Below are positions 37,012-50,500 of a stretch of 64,000 bases of DNA, in pieces. Position 1 is the first letter of the stretch; every line of letters starts with the position of its first letter. The position numbers were made by a program, and so were the translations under genes. Under the pieces are notes generated by a model, which did no database searches, was not told where the DNA came from, and saw nothing but the letters and a program-made list of their open reading frames with translations. The stretch spans positions 6,602,979-6,666,978 of the forward strand of contig NC_040022.1 in NCBI RefSeq assembly GCF_000972845.2, read 5' to 3'. Source of the DNA: Larimichthys crocea (lineage: Eukaryota > Chordata > Actinopteri > Sciaenidae).

Positions 37012-40000
37012 CTGTGGATAACAAGAAGTACTTCACTTAGTTCCTGACAACAGCTGCCACAGGTATGCTGATCCAGAGAGGAGCGACAGCAGAAATGCCT
37101 GTTTGTGCAATTGTTAACTACATGAATCCTGCCTGATCTTTAGAAATTGGACTGTTGCCAGTGATTCATTATCTTTGTAGTGCCATCAAATGTCTTGTTT
37201 TGTACCCCCAAAATATTCAGTTTCCAACCAGAGAAGGCTAAAAAAAACCCCAGCAAATATTAATGTCTAAGAAGCTGAAGCCATGTTCTTATTGCTAAAT
37301 TCAATTCGACTATGGAGGACCTACCCCAGCACTGGGAGGAGGGGCGGTGGCTGCCGGGCGCACTGGTTCAGGAGTGGGCTCATAGTGGAAGTTTTGAGAG
37401 GCTGCAGGCTGCTGGTAACCTGCAGGTGGAACAGAAAGAAAAGTGGAGGTGAAATCACGAGCTGGAAACACATCTCCTGCTGAATACCAGGCACGCTTTT
37501 AGATATATTCAACAGCTGTAATCTGCAATCTGTTTCGGGAGGAGAAGATTGCAACAGGTACAGCAAATGCATGTTAATGCCGGCCGTGTTTACGGTCTGT
37601 ATGAACTCTCTGAGTGACAAGTTCCAAATCATGGCAAGCCAAGGCATGCCATCAGATGGTATACTGATTTTCCTGTTGCGAAACGTCCTGAACAATGCCT
37701 TTCTGTGCAGGAGTGTAAATCAACTACATGGATGACACAAACAGCAGCTAACTCATTTAAATACTTGGCTGGCTGGCTACTTCAGCAAGCAATCATTAAC
37801 TTAAACTAAAATGTTTGTCCATGAATTTCAGCACAGATGATGCAGTTTTAGAATAACTTGCAGCAGTTCAATAATATATACACATAGTATATAGCTGAAT
37901 GAAGGGGAGCAGTGAACAAGTTACAACCAAGATCCCTGAGAGGCAATATCCAGCCTGGTGAGCTCATCCAGCCTGTGCCAGCGATGGAGCCGAGCACAGA
38001 CAATGTGAGAAGCTTGAGAGAAGTGTATACACGTAGATGCCTAATGTAGTTGTCAGGAGTTGAAGGAGCCTCACAGATAGTTTTTTGTTTTTATTTATTA
38101 TGTTTTGGGGGATTTTGCTGAACTGTTCTGATATTATCAGAAAGTTTCTGGGCTCTTCTACAAATTTTTCTTTGACTTTCACACATGCTGCTTCTATCTA
38201 CTAGGTGTGTTCGAAGGAATACCTGGGCTGGGGGTGCTCGGCTGATGATGTGGGGCCTCTCCTCCTGTCTTCCTCTTCTCAAACTCCTCATGGTACCTAA
38301 TCTGTAAGAGACAAACACAAACAGAGTAAGATAAAAGATGGAGAGAGCAAGTACTCAGCAGAAACATGTATCTGGTACAGATAATCACATTAAAATGTCT
38401 CATACTACTGTGATAGAAACGTAGCTCAGTTCTGAGGCTGTTTTACATCCAGTTTAACCCCAACCCAATGCGACTATGGATACAGACAGAGATGATTTAG
38501 TTGGGTGAACAGATGCTCGCTTATCCCTAGTAAGAGCTTCAGAATGTACAGGTTCAGTCTTCTTTCCAGGAAGCTGTCACGGTGTGCACTTCACTTTCTA
38601 TCCACCAGAGGTCTCCCACCAGCCCTGAAGCACCCCAGCCTTAGTGCTGATAGGTGGGGCGCGCTACGTGCAGGCGAAGCCCTGCGAAGCAGCCTTTGAC
38701 GCTGAGAGGAAATGACATCTCGTCGGCCGGAAGTAGTCTGAACTCAGAGTTGCGTAGCAACCGTCGCTGACACATCAGGAAGAACAGGTGAAGAGAGAAA
38801 AAAAGGGGAACTAACAAGAAGCTTCAACACTTGGGGTGAGAATGATGACAGCTAGATTTAAAAGGAAACACTGGGGGGAGGAGGAGGTGTCATGTGACTA
38901 AGCACAGCAAAATCTAACTTAAATCATTCATAACACTACTCTGACAAGTGTCGCTGAACATATTTAGAGCTGAAAGAAGCAGCTGCGCTACAGTTTCAGG
39001 TACAAAGAGCTCATGATCCACCTCCAACCTCCCCTGCAGTGTGACAAAGGCAGCATTCAGTGTTACAACATGAAACAGGGCCACTGATGAAACTGAAACT
39101 GAGTGACTGCTCTAACGACTGCACTAAATAACCCGCCCCACACCCCCTTATTACCAGGCTGATAACAGACTGACTCACAGTGCCTCGTTCACGATTTACA
39201 ACCCCGATTTTGTCCCCGCTTACACCCGGCCGCTCAAAGAGCCCACTGTGCTGGCGAGAGTTAGCGAGGAGTGTATTCACAGACTGGATGGGATGACGGA
39301 GTGTTTGTGCATGGACAGTGAGGCGGGCTACCGAGAGAACACAGCGACTGTTCTTGAGTGCAATATGCTAAGTGAGAGTGTGCAAGAGAGATTATTTTGG
39401 TTTGTTTTCCAAGGAGCAGGTCTAACAGACGCCGTGTGTGTGCGTTTACAGGAAGTGGCCCTTGGCTTCTGCTGGACTAAAAGCTCCTTACCACCTCTCA
39501 ATCTTTGCCGTTTGACAAGAGGAAGGTGACAGGAAAGTTGAGAACAGTCAACCAAGGGTGTAGAGTCGTGACAAAGCAAAAAAAAACAAAACAAACAAGA
39601 GTGATTGACATGACAGGTCTAGACGAGCAGAAATGAATGAAAGGCTTTGCATTCTGGAGAAGGCGCTGAGTAAACTAGTTTGTTTCAGTCCAAGAAAAGA
39701 TGGGATTGCAAGCAGCTGTCTTGTTTATCAGTCGTGACGCACTCAAATCCGTCCGCTATAACGCACTTGCTACCTTGATGTGGCCTGTGTGCACGCACCC
39801 ATAAATCCATTTATCGCACGTGTCTCCGTCTTCCTCTGTCTTCCAAATTTCCTTGATCTCAGACACTCAAGATCCTTCACCGCATGAAAGCAGTAATTAC
39901 CCATCACCCTCCACACTAATTATGCCATTAGCGAAGCCAGAGCTAGTTATGTGTAATGACGTATGTTTTGTGCGCGAGTGTGGAAATGAAGGCCTTTTAC

Positions 40001-41478
40001 GGCTGACTTAAGCAGTCTGGGGGAGTAAGAGTAAACGTTGCATGCATTTCTACATCGCCGCTCCGTATTTACAGAGAAATGGCGAATCAATAACGTGGAG
40101 CTGAGGGAGAGAGGAGGAGGAGGAGGAGGAGAGCGGTCCACGTGGAGAGTGATTTGAGGAGAATTACATTACTATGAATGAGTGTAAGCAGAGGAAGCCT
40201 GACATTTACAGATGCCAGTGACTAAATGGGAGGATAAAACATGTTTAAAAAACAACAGCATGCAAAATATTATTAAAAAACTCTCTGCGGCGTGAGATGA
40301 AGAAGCAGACCTCAGGAGGTCAAATAAAGTGAACAATCAAAGGTCTTGTAGTTTCCACTGGTGAATTTTATCAGTAACTTATGTTGAGTATTCTTAAAAG
40401 TTTTTAACTACACCCGACAAACACAACCTGCCTAAAAGCTAGCCTGAAGCTGTAACAATCAGGATTCTCAAAAGGAAGAAAGGACCCAAATATGAGAATA
40501 TAAATATAAGAGATAATCATGCAGAGAAGACACTTACATTGCTGATTTGTTCCTGCGTCTTCTTAATTCTCTGCAGCTCCGGCGTGTCTGCGACCACGCT
40601 GAAACCTTTCCCTTTATTCTTCTCGAAATCCTCCCTGTAGACAGCCTGCGGAACACAAACACCATCACGTTAGGGACAAGAAGGAGGAGGTTAAAACATG
40701 CAGGGCGAATAATACGCGCTGCATTATTCGCTGAGAAGAATTACACATCCAGATGAACAGCGTCTTCGTGTTTTTTTTTGTGCGAGTCAACAAGGAAAAT
40801 CCAACAAATGCCGCGCGGGTGATTATTTATAGATGCTGTGACCTAGATCCCTTCAACATATAGAGATTAGAGCAAACACAAGAAAACTGATGTGTCTTGA
40901 TATTATTCTGCTGGTTTTAATTCGTAATGTTCTTCATCTATAGTATCTGTGGTATCCACCTTATTAAGTGCTTGCACCTGCCTTTGCAAATGGATGAATC
41001 CTGAGCTTTAATTTGGCCTAATAAAATATTTTTACAGCATGATGATAATCATTTTACTGACTTTATTCCAGCTGTAGGCACCGAATGCTGAAATGTCACC
41101 TGTAGTGGAAAAGGAACATTTTTGTATATCCTCGACTGATGATTGTCAGAAAAGTTTATCCCATATTTTAATGAAATTCAATGTGCAACGTTTATGAACT
41201 TGTCATTATACTGAGTCGGTCAAATTACCTACCTATTACATATCACAGAGGTTTGAGCTGTGCGGCTTAAATAAACATTGTGTCTGATTTATAATCTCTA
41301 AATAAAAGGTAAGCATTAGCAGTGTGAGTGTGTGCGTTAGGAGTGCAAGCAAAAGTGAGGCTGCGTATATTGCTTTTGTGATGACGATAACTTCCTGTTT
41401 GTTGGGGAGGGAAGGCCTTGCATACAGGACGTGGTAGCAACCATACATGGTCATAAAGAGAGGTAGTGTGTGATGTCG

Positions 41479-41526
<48 letters not shown>

Positions 41527-44500
41527 CTCCAGCCTTCCCACCCCGTCCTGACCCTGAGGGCAGAGGAGGAAATGTCCAGCCCATGCAGCGTCAGATGAGT
41601 ATCAGAAAATACAATGCTTGGTGTTCTGCCCTCGGAGCTGCCCTGCGGCTGATCTCAAGTATTTAAACCATGACCACCCACTTTGTGTACCTGAAACAGG
41701 AAGTCAAGTCAAACTCAAGAAAGAAGTAAGAAAACAGCTCAGCACGTGCTGTGACAATTCAACAATGACAAATCACTTAATCCCACAGCCTCCCCTCACT
41801 AACCACCACCGTCAACACTCGCATTTCTGCCTCCATGGTGACTGCACTACCAGGAAACAAAGCTCCACCACCCTTCACAGAACGTCTGACACTGCTAAAC
41901 AGAATGCTGACCAATCCTCCCCTCATCTCCCGGCGTCTCTGGACGACACGACGCGGTCATGATTCACACATAACGTGTGTTTGACGCCGTGTGATGCGTC
42001 CGGGTCTGCTGTCATCTCTGGTGTGACGTCCGCTGAGGGGTGAAAACTGTGGCCGATCCTCATTCCATGGGAAATTATACACGGCTCTCAAGCCTGCGCA
42101 CAAAGATAAGTCATGACGAAGATTAATGCGGCCTCGACCCATCTTTGTCCTTCGTTCTCGCTCCGCTCCCGTCAGTCTACGTGTGATCCCCCCCCTATTT
42201 TTTATTTCTCACTCCATCTTCTTTGTCCTTTTGGGTCTATGCAACAGCTACATCTCCTCCAATCATGCCTCTGCTTTCATTCCCCACCCACACTCCCTTC
42301 TCCCTGCGCTCCCTTTTCATTCATTCATATTTTACTGCCTCAACAGCAACACACAAGAGTCGTTCCATAGCGCTGGAGCTCTTCCTCATTATAATCTCTC
42401 CCTCTCTCTCTGCTTTTATTTGCATTCCTCTAGCTTTCCTTCCTCTGGGGATTTTACTTTTATCTCTTCCTCTTTCACCCTGCACTCCTCCCTCTCTCTC
42501 TCTGTGATGGTGCCTTCCTGTCTCTTCCTTTTTTTTTTCTTCTCCTCGCTCATGTGCGCCTCATTGCTCTCCCTTCTCCTCCTCCCCAATTCGCTCTCTC
42601 CAGTTTCTTTATTTCTCTGTCGCAGTCGTTTCTTTCCGTTTCCCCCCGCAAAGTCTTGTAATGAGGTGTGACAAACCTCTACCCTGCTACCATAGCAATA
42701 GGGTTCCCGTAGCAACGCAGCGGCGATGGTGGTGAGGGGTTAGACGGCCACAGTCAACCACACAAACACCTTCAACTTCCTAACACTGACACAAACGCAC
42801 TCAGACTGTGAAGAATAGGACTCGGGCACACAAGCATCATAGTGAAAGCGGCTATCATCTAAACATATCTACATGTAGTATGCATTATGTCATCTATTCA
42901 AATGTATTTACAGGTCAAAAATACTTGAACATTCCACTTGAAGCTTAAATATGTTGCAGTTTCACAGGAAGTTCTTTAGAAATGACCTTTACTTTGAGGG
43001 AATTTTGTTGACTTGCAGCACAATCAGCACTTTCTGTAACCAAAAGCACATTCTCGAGCCGTCTTTGGCAGGAAAGGACTTCAAACTGCGCCGTCTTTTT
43101 TTTAAAGTTTTTTTTTTAGAGGGAACTTTTTTTTAATCATAAAATATTTCAGAAACAAAATCTGCCTTCGTTTAAAGTTTTGGGTAATTTCTAATGAAAT
43201 CATTCTGAGACCACTGACCACTCCCACGAGAGAAAGAAAAAGACACAAACACAGACACCTCGTCATCGGAAACATCTTTAGTGTAATAATCTCATTCATA
43301 GACCAGTGACTACGATAAAGCATTAGTAAAGACAGTAATGACTGTCTCTTGGTCTATGGTTGTTGGTTGTTTGTGGGGGGATGTTAAGATGTACAATCCA
43401 TGTGGAAAACACCATCTGTCATTTAGTTATCCCCCTCCCCATATGACCACTACCCCCACCCCAATACTCAACACAAAATCCCTTCTCACATGCACACACC
43501 CTGATCTGTAGTGTTTGACACTGACACTCGGATAAGACTTGACACTCTTTGATAAGCCCTGCCTCTCTTCCTTGCTACATGCTGAGAAACAAGCTTCTCC
43601 TTCAGCCTTTCCCTGTTGATCCGTCCCTAAAGAATGATTATTACACCAGGCCCTCCAGGATCGGGACTTTTTTTGTGATTAATGGCTGAATGTGAAGTCA
43701 CTTCTCTCTCCTGAATTGTCCTAAAAAAACTTGCATTTGGTGTAATTTTCTCATTTAAATTGCGTCATGTAGGGGTGTCGTTTAGCTCAGTTTGTGGAGC
43801 ATCCGCCCCACGTACAAAGGCTCAGTCATCCCCCATCTCTCTATCCCCACATTCCTGTCACTCAGCTGACTCGGTCAAATAAAGCTCAAAAAGGCCAAAA
43901 AAAATTGTCTTATGTAACTTCCAAGGTTTTTTTTTTTTAACTTTAGTGATCGCATTGATGGACAACTTCCTAGAAACATCCCATAGACACCATGCATGAA
44001 TAAGAGAAGTGAAACATCAACCATTGAGGTTAACTCTGTCTGCTACTGGTTTCCCACCATGAATGAACATTTTATAGCCACTTTATCTGTGATTTGTTAT
44101 TCTTTCTTTAATAGCTACTGTGGGAACACACTGTTAAAAGTACAAATCTCTCTGACTCTCTCTCTGAGCCATCTTTATTAAGGCAATAACACATGACCCA
44201 GTTCAGAAGGATATTTTTGTCTGATGGGGTTTTTTTTATATATCCTAGAATATATTTGGGTCTTTGTTATTTTAGCTTCAGCAGGAACTGCCATAGTAGT
44301 TTTTCTGTGGTTACAAAACAGACTGGGAGCTATTTGAAAAAAACAGGATCTAGGGTCAGTGCACATGGGTGGTCCTGCAAAAAAACAAAAAAAACAATAA
44401 AGTGTACAAAAGATGCAGAGAAAAGAACAGCGCATCAGTACGGGGCCACAGCAAATTGAATAGGCTATAATCCAATTTGCAGCCATCTTAAAAAAGCATA

Positions 44501-47500
44501 TAGATGACAGCCAGACACATTAACACAAGCAGTGTGAAACACGAGGGCTGTTCTGTGACATATTACAGTACATTTGGCTTATTTTTAGGCCCTACCATTG
44601 TGTGTGAAAAAGACCCACTTTAAATCTAATCAACCAATGACAGACAGCCTGATGGATGACTGACACCATATCTACCCCACTTCTGATGAAAACACCTTCA
44701 TCTACGCAGATTCCACCACAGCAATGACCTAACGTACATCTGTGACTTTCAGGAAATCCATAACTGGTTTCAGTTGAGCTAAAACTCAAGTTTAGGCAGA
44801 ATTACAATACTCAACTGAGATGCGGTGCTTTCATCACACACTCCTGCCACTTTAATCAAGCACATTTATGTTGCAATGCTTTCTTGGGTAACAAGAATTA
44901 TTTTTTTCAGCTGGCGATAAAAGGAAGTGGAACGTGTTGCAAAACAGATTTATGCAAAGTCAGATTTGATAGGAAACTACTTTATAATAAAATAAAGAGT
45001 GCTAATATTCTTTTAGATTTGTCATGGAAGAAACTGAACCAATAATACGGGATTGGGGACTAAAACCTCTAACTGAACCAACATTCTTGTGCCAGGATCA
45101 TCTCTGAGGTTGTGTACCACTAACCTGTACCTGACCAGCCACACCTTTTTCTTGGTAATCATTTCTGCTGTTTCATCTCCATACTATTGCATTTATCATT
45201 TTAATACATGGCCACAGACTTCCCAGCACTCTCTCAAGTCCAACGTCCATTATGAATCAATTTCATGCTTCACTTCTCAGGTCTGCCTTGCCGTGCACAT
45301 GCACTTATCTCGAATTAGACTGATTACATTATCTGAAAGTTGGCTTTGTGAAAGCATTTAGTCCCAGATCAATTTTTAGGGTTAACTCAAGTCAAGCTTT
45401 TCAAATTTAAACGTGGCTTTTGGTGTGGAAAAATGTGAACAAACCCTCCGAGTGTTTGTGTCTCACAGCTGGAGTTTGGTTTAGCCATGAATCCTATGAG
45501 TAGCTACATGCAGAAAGAGTTACCTGGCTCTGTATCTTGCTCTGCTGTTTGAGGCGGAGGTTCTCTGGAGTGTCAGCCACACAGGTGAAGTTTGTCTTGG
45601 GGTAGTGTCTGCAAAATAAACACACAAAACAGCAAAGAATGTCAGTACAGAGGAAACGCACACAGACAGATGCCAGCTTTCACTCAGACTCCCAGTGTGA
45701 CACTCAAGCCGAGACTCTAAGAGAGAAAAAAAAAAATGGCATAACTCAAGCAGTGTGCAGTCTGTGGCCCCACAGTGGGGGCATTTGTTATTCAAGGTGG
45801 TCCTGAGGTTGAGTTAGGAGCCCCTGTAGAAAAAGGCATGTCAGTGTAACACACAATGCTCTGTCAGTGGGAGCCAAGGTAGTCTGAAAAAGAGGAAGTG
45901 CAGGCAGGGGCTGTGTGGGGGGGATGAGAGCCTCAAGGTTGTAGAGTTTTGGAGGCGAGCCATGGCAGGTGTGGAAAAAGCTTTCCAAGCCTACAAAACA
46001 CAGGCACTCACACACACTTAATGCACATACACACAGCACACAGACACAGCACTATGGGGTATAACAGGAAGAGGTGCAGCAACAGGGTCAAAGAGACAGT
46101 GGGCGAGTGTGAATGATGTCATGGGTAGCCCCCCCCCTCAATACAGCGTGAAGGCGAGTCTCTTTTCCGAATGGATTCTGGCAATTTTCTTGACAGCCGC
46201 GTACCCATAAGCACCCGACCTCCTACAGCTTGGGAGAAAATGCTCTGCCTGAAACAAATATGACAAACACAAATATACACAGTAAGCATAAACACGCGGC
46301 TTCCACGCAGACATGCACGCATGCAGCACACCGAGCGTCATTCCAAAAGCCATTCATCGCTTCGCGCTTACTTATTGATCGCTTAAAGCGTCATCAGTGG
46401 TTTGTGCGTGCGACGCGTAACTCAGTGGGTTTTTATACGCTGGAGGCTTCTGTGCACAAGCAGCCTTCAGGTCCACAATTAATGGAAAAAACACATGGCT
46501 GAGATCCAGCAGGAGAGGAAGAGCCCTCACAGATTATCTAACCGCTCATATAGACTGCAGTTCCCAGCCTGCCTCAGGGTGCCGGGTGACCTAAAAAAAA
46601 AAAAAAAAAAAACTCCAACCGCTATCCGTGCCTCTGGGTAACCCATTTAAGCAATATGTTTACCGTTTCCTTGACAACGTGGTAAATAAACTGAATTAGC
46701 ATTCGTTCTGGGATGTAAAAAAAACAACAAAAGGATTGTGGTTAATGTATTTTACATGACTTACTGTTAAAAAAAAAGATACGAGCCACTTTAAAGAGAA
46801 TAGCTCTAACATGAATGGATCTGAACAAAAGCACGAGTTGACATTTCAAACCCTGTGATATACAACGAGCACTGGTTTGTCCGTTTGCACCCAAACACGT
46901 GCAGGTCTGTGCACGCTCGCACCGGAGCGACACGACTGCTATGCGCTCATTTTCCTAGAAGAAGCTACCAGTAACATTCAGATGTAGCGGTTCAGCCGAG
47001 GCCGGACAGGCTGGGAGAGAAAAAACTGCAAATGAAGCTAATCTTTTAATGTTGTGAGATATGTTATCAGAGAGGGACAGAGATAATGCACGCACACCAC
47101 TCTGTGTCTCTAGAACTGTGACGCCTTCGCTGTAAGTGTATGGAAACAAAAATAGCTGCTAACTTCATTGCCCCTTTTTACCAGCAGTGTATCTCTTTGT
47201 CTTTATTGTGGGATACCCTTTGATGAAAGCTAGGAAACTAATAATACACATTCATTTTTTTTCCAGAGTTGGGTGTGTCCAGTTTGTGGTGGAACACACT
47301 TCCTTTCACGGAGCATCAGTGTGCCTGAAAAACCAATGCTCGTCTGAAGCAGAGGCACAGCACACACCCTTACAATCGGCGTTACCTGTCATCTCCTTTA
47401 GAAACTGTCCTTACACTTAAGGGTCAGTAAATTGCCATACAAAACACACAACACACAGGGTTGCCGATATAAGCTTATGACTCAGTGGGATCTTAATGTA

Positions 47501-50500
47501 ATGTGTACGCAACCATGCATGCCTGTTTGAGGCTATGAGTGAGTCACAAGAACACTCATCTATCTGTCAGGTTGTATAACAAGGTAATAAGTCGCAGACG
47601 GGAGTGGGTGACACATGCACAAACTCGGTTAGCCCTGTGAACGCTAAAAGAGGGAGTGATCAAAATGGAGGGGGAGGAGTGATCGGACGGGGGGAGTCAA
47701 ACATGTGTAATCACACACACAGACACACACTGCCTACTGTGCATGAGGAGAGGGTCTGTTTGCATAGTGGAACCAGGAGATGTTGAGACCGGCTCGACCC
47801 TGTGAGACCTGGAAAGGTTGTAATGCATCATTCAGCAGGAACATTTCATCTGCATGTAATAAAACAGCAAATATCATCCGTCTGAACACGTTCAATGACC
47901 GAGGAGCACGTTATTAGTACATGAAAGTGAGCTAATAAACAAAGAGGCAGAGGTGTCGGCTGTACAGTGACTGGCAGAATCCATTATACTGCCCAATAAG
48001 GCTCATGTATCATGAGCTCATCTGATATTTTACTGACTAGGCTTCTCTGCTGGTCAGCTTCCAACGAGCGCATACAGATGCACAAACCAGGAGGCGACCA
48101 GCGGTGTCGCGCCACAGCGCACAGTTTGAATCCTGTAACATAATAAATGACCTCGAAAATTGTATTAAATGGCAGGGCACTGTACAGGACGGCACTAAAT
48201 CAAGACATCCTGTGACAAGTTTTAATAACACCACACTGACGTTCAAATACATTTTGGGGCTATCTGTCATTTCAGGCAGCGACTTAACAATGGCTCCGGC
48301 ATCCTCCAGGGGAAATGAAGAATTTTCATGTCCACTTATCTGATCTCCTAAATCTCCCACAATCCCCCCCCCCTGTGACTCTAGCATCTAATCAGGGATG
48401 GGATTCTCAGGCAAGAGGGTGGGTGGGAATAAAGCGAAAACAAACAACGCCTATATCAATTACTAAGGACAAATATGGAGGAGTAATGATAAAGCAGTTA
48501 TCCCACAGAATAATAACAGAGAACGTAGCCTGCATTCCTCTCTTGGAGCGGGAGGCTCTTCCACTGATGATGTTTACTCGAACAGGGCTTGTTTTAAACA
48601 AACGGAAAGAGGCATAATAAACAGGCTCTGAAGGGTCTTGCTCCTGCTGGCGTGGCGAGCCGAGGGAACATCGGAAGCAGGAAAGGAGAAGCCACTTTAG
48701 TCTGAAACAAACATGATAGTGGAGACGACACCTGCTGAAGGTGGTCAACGCCGGGATCTACATGCCAAAGTGTGGAAGTATGGACACGGAAAATTGACTT
48801 TGTCGCATTAATAATAATAATAATAATAATAATCCATGATTGATTGAAAGGAAAGGGCTTATTGCACGATTCCTGAAGCATGCATGCGCTCATCTGCGAG
48901 CAGGACGTACTCCAGAAGCAGATCAACGCATTTGGTTAACCTGAAAATGATTTGCATATATTTGGTTTTCCCTGTCAGATCAAGGCAGTAATAATTAATC
49001 TGTTTTGTTTCCTCTGATTAAAAGGTGACCTTTTTTTTGGGTTTGGAAACATTTAAAACTTGAGAGAAAAGTCTGTAGTTACATGTTTTGTGGCTGAATT
49101 TCATGAAACTGCAGAGCCGGGAAGGAGGCGAGTGATTCTGACGACATTTTTGGGAAACTACTGGAGTTCCTGTAACATTTCAGTCACATGCCAGCTCCTG
49201 CACTTTGTGATGAGACATTTTTAACAGCAGTTTGTGGCTAATAAGAAATCAAAACAGTCCTGCAGCCAGATTTGGGTGAATACAGCAGAAAAAAAGTTGG
49301 CTCCACCAATAGCAGGTCAAACATGAAATCCAGATTGAGACATATGGACGAGAAAAGAAAAACAAAGTTTTTCCTCTTGTTATTTTACTCGAGACTTGGC
49401 ACAACGGACTTGTTGGCCCTGGGATTCATCAGTAACAAAGCCAAATCCTAGTGAAAACAGCTGACCACAAGCTGGTGTACTACTATAGATTTTTCCACAA
49501 TGCTACTAGCATGACATGTTGATTAATTTCTCCGGCAATAAAAAAAAAAAAAGCGCTTGGGGGAAAAATGCAAAGGAGCTTGTCAGAACACGAAGAAACG
49601 CCTTCTCTCTGCATTCCCTCTCAGAAACAGGCAGTCCCCCCCTCTCCAACACACACACAGAGAAAGAGAGGAGGAGAAAATCATTATAAGTGATGGCAGA
49701 GGGGGATTCCGCGGATTCCTGATGAGCCTTTAGTGTGCGAGTATGTGCTGAAGCGTGAGTGGACATGCTAGTTTTCAGAGTGTCCGCCTGTGTCACTGTA
49801 GAGGAACTTTAGGAATTTCCTTTGTTGATGCCCCCCCCCTCTTTTTCCCCAATGAGGAGGAGGGAGGGAGGCACTTTCCCACACCACGTATAGGACTTTT
49901 CTCTGAAGGGGGGGAGAGCTGGAATAGGCACTGATAAACAGCAGAGGAGGGAGAGAGAGGGGCCTTAGTTGGGTTGCAACATGAATACACACACATTTAG
50001 AGAGTCCAATTTCCGTCTGTGGACAGATTAAACACTGCTAGCGGCGTCTTTTGGATACAGGCTAACCCAGTTGAGTATAAAAAAACATAAGACATGCTCA
50101 CTGACATGGACAGGAAAGGAAACTTACGCATTGCAGTATGGTCTCTTCTCAAAGCCTTTGTAATTCTTCATGTTTAGAGTCATTTTGCAGACCTCGCAGC
50201 TGAAGCATCCTTTATGCCAGTACTGTCAGGAAGAAAGAGAGAGACACACACAAAATGATGAGGAAGGTGATATTAGAGAAGTTTGTTTCACCTTTGTCAG
50301 GATCTAAAAAGAGAGCCTAACACACACACACACAAAAAACCCTATACACCAACCAGCAGAGGAAAGCTAATTGAATGAGCAAGGCCAGAACTACTTTTCA
50401 TTCCCTTGAGGTTTCACAGGGACAAGAGCTGGATACAGACAGAAAGAATAGTGACTGTTGAGGCCTGTGTGAAAAAAAAGTGAAGCAATGTGGAAACAGT

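Larger units (their letters stand above)
40646..45523 (-). other. lasp1: lasp1 intron 3
   Basis: 4.9 kb. Contains a long TG microsatellite (41482-41525), a strongly pyrimidine-rich plus strand at about 42130-42660, and a tRNA-derived SINE (43771-43904). No internal gene is recognised. Confidence 0.85.

Noticed and set aside
42126..42671. 181-codon plus-strand open frame
   Set aside because: A Ser/Leu/Phe/Pro-rich frame created by a pyrimidine-rich intron tract in lasp1.
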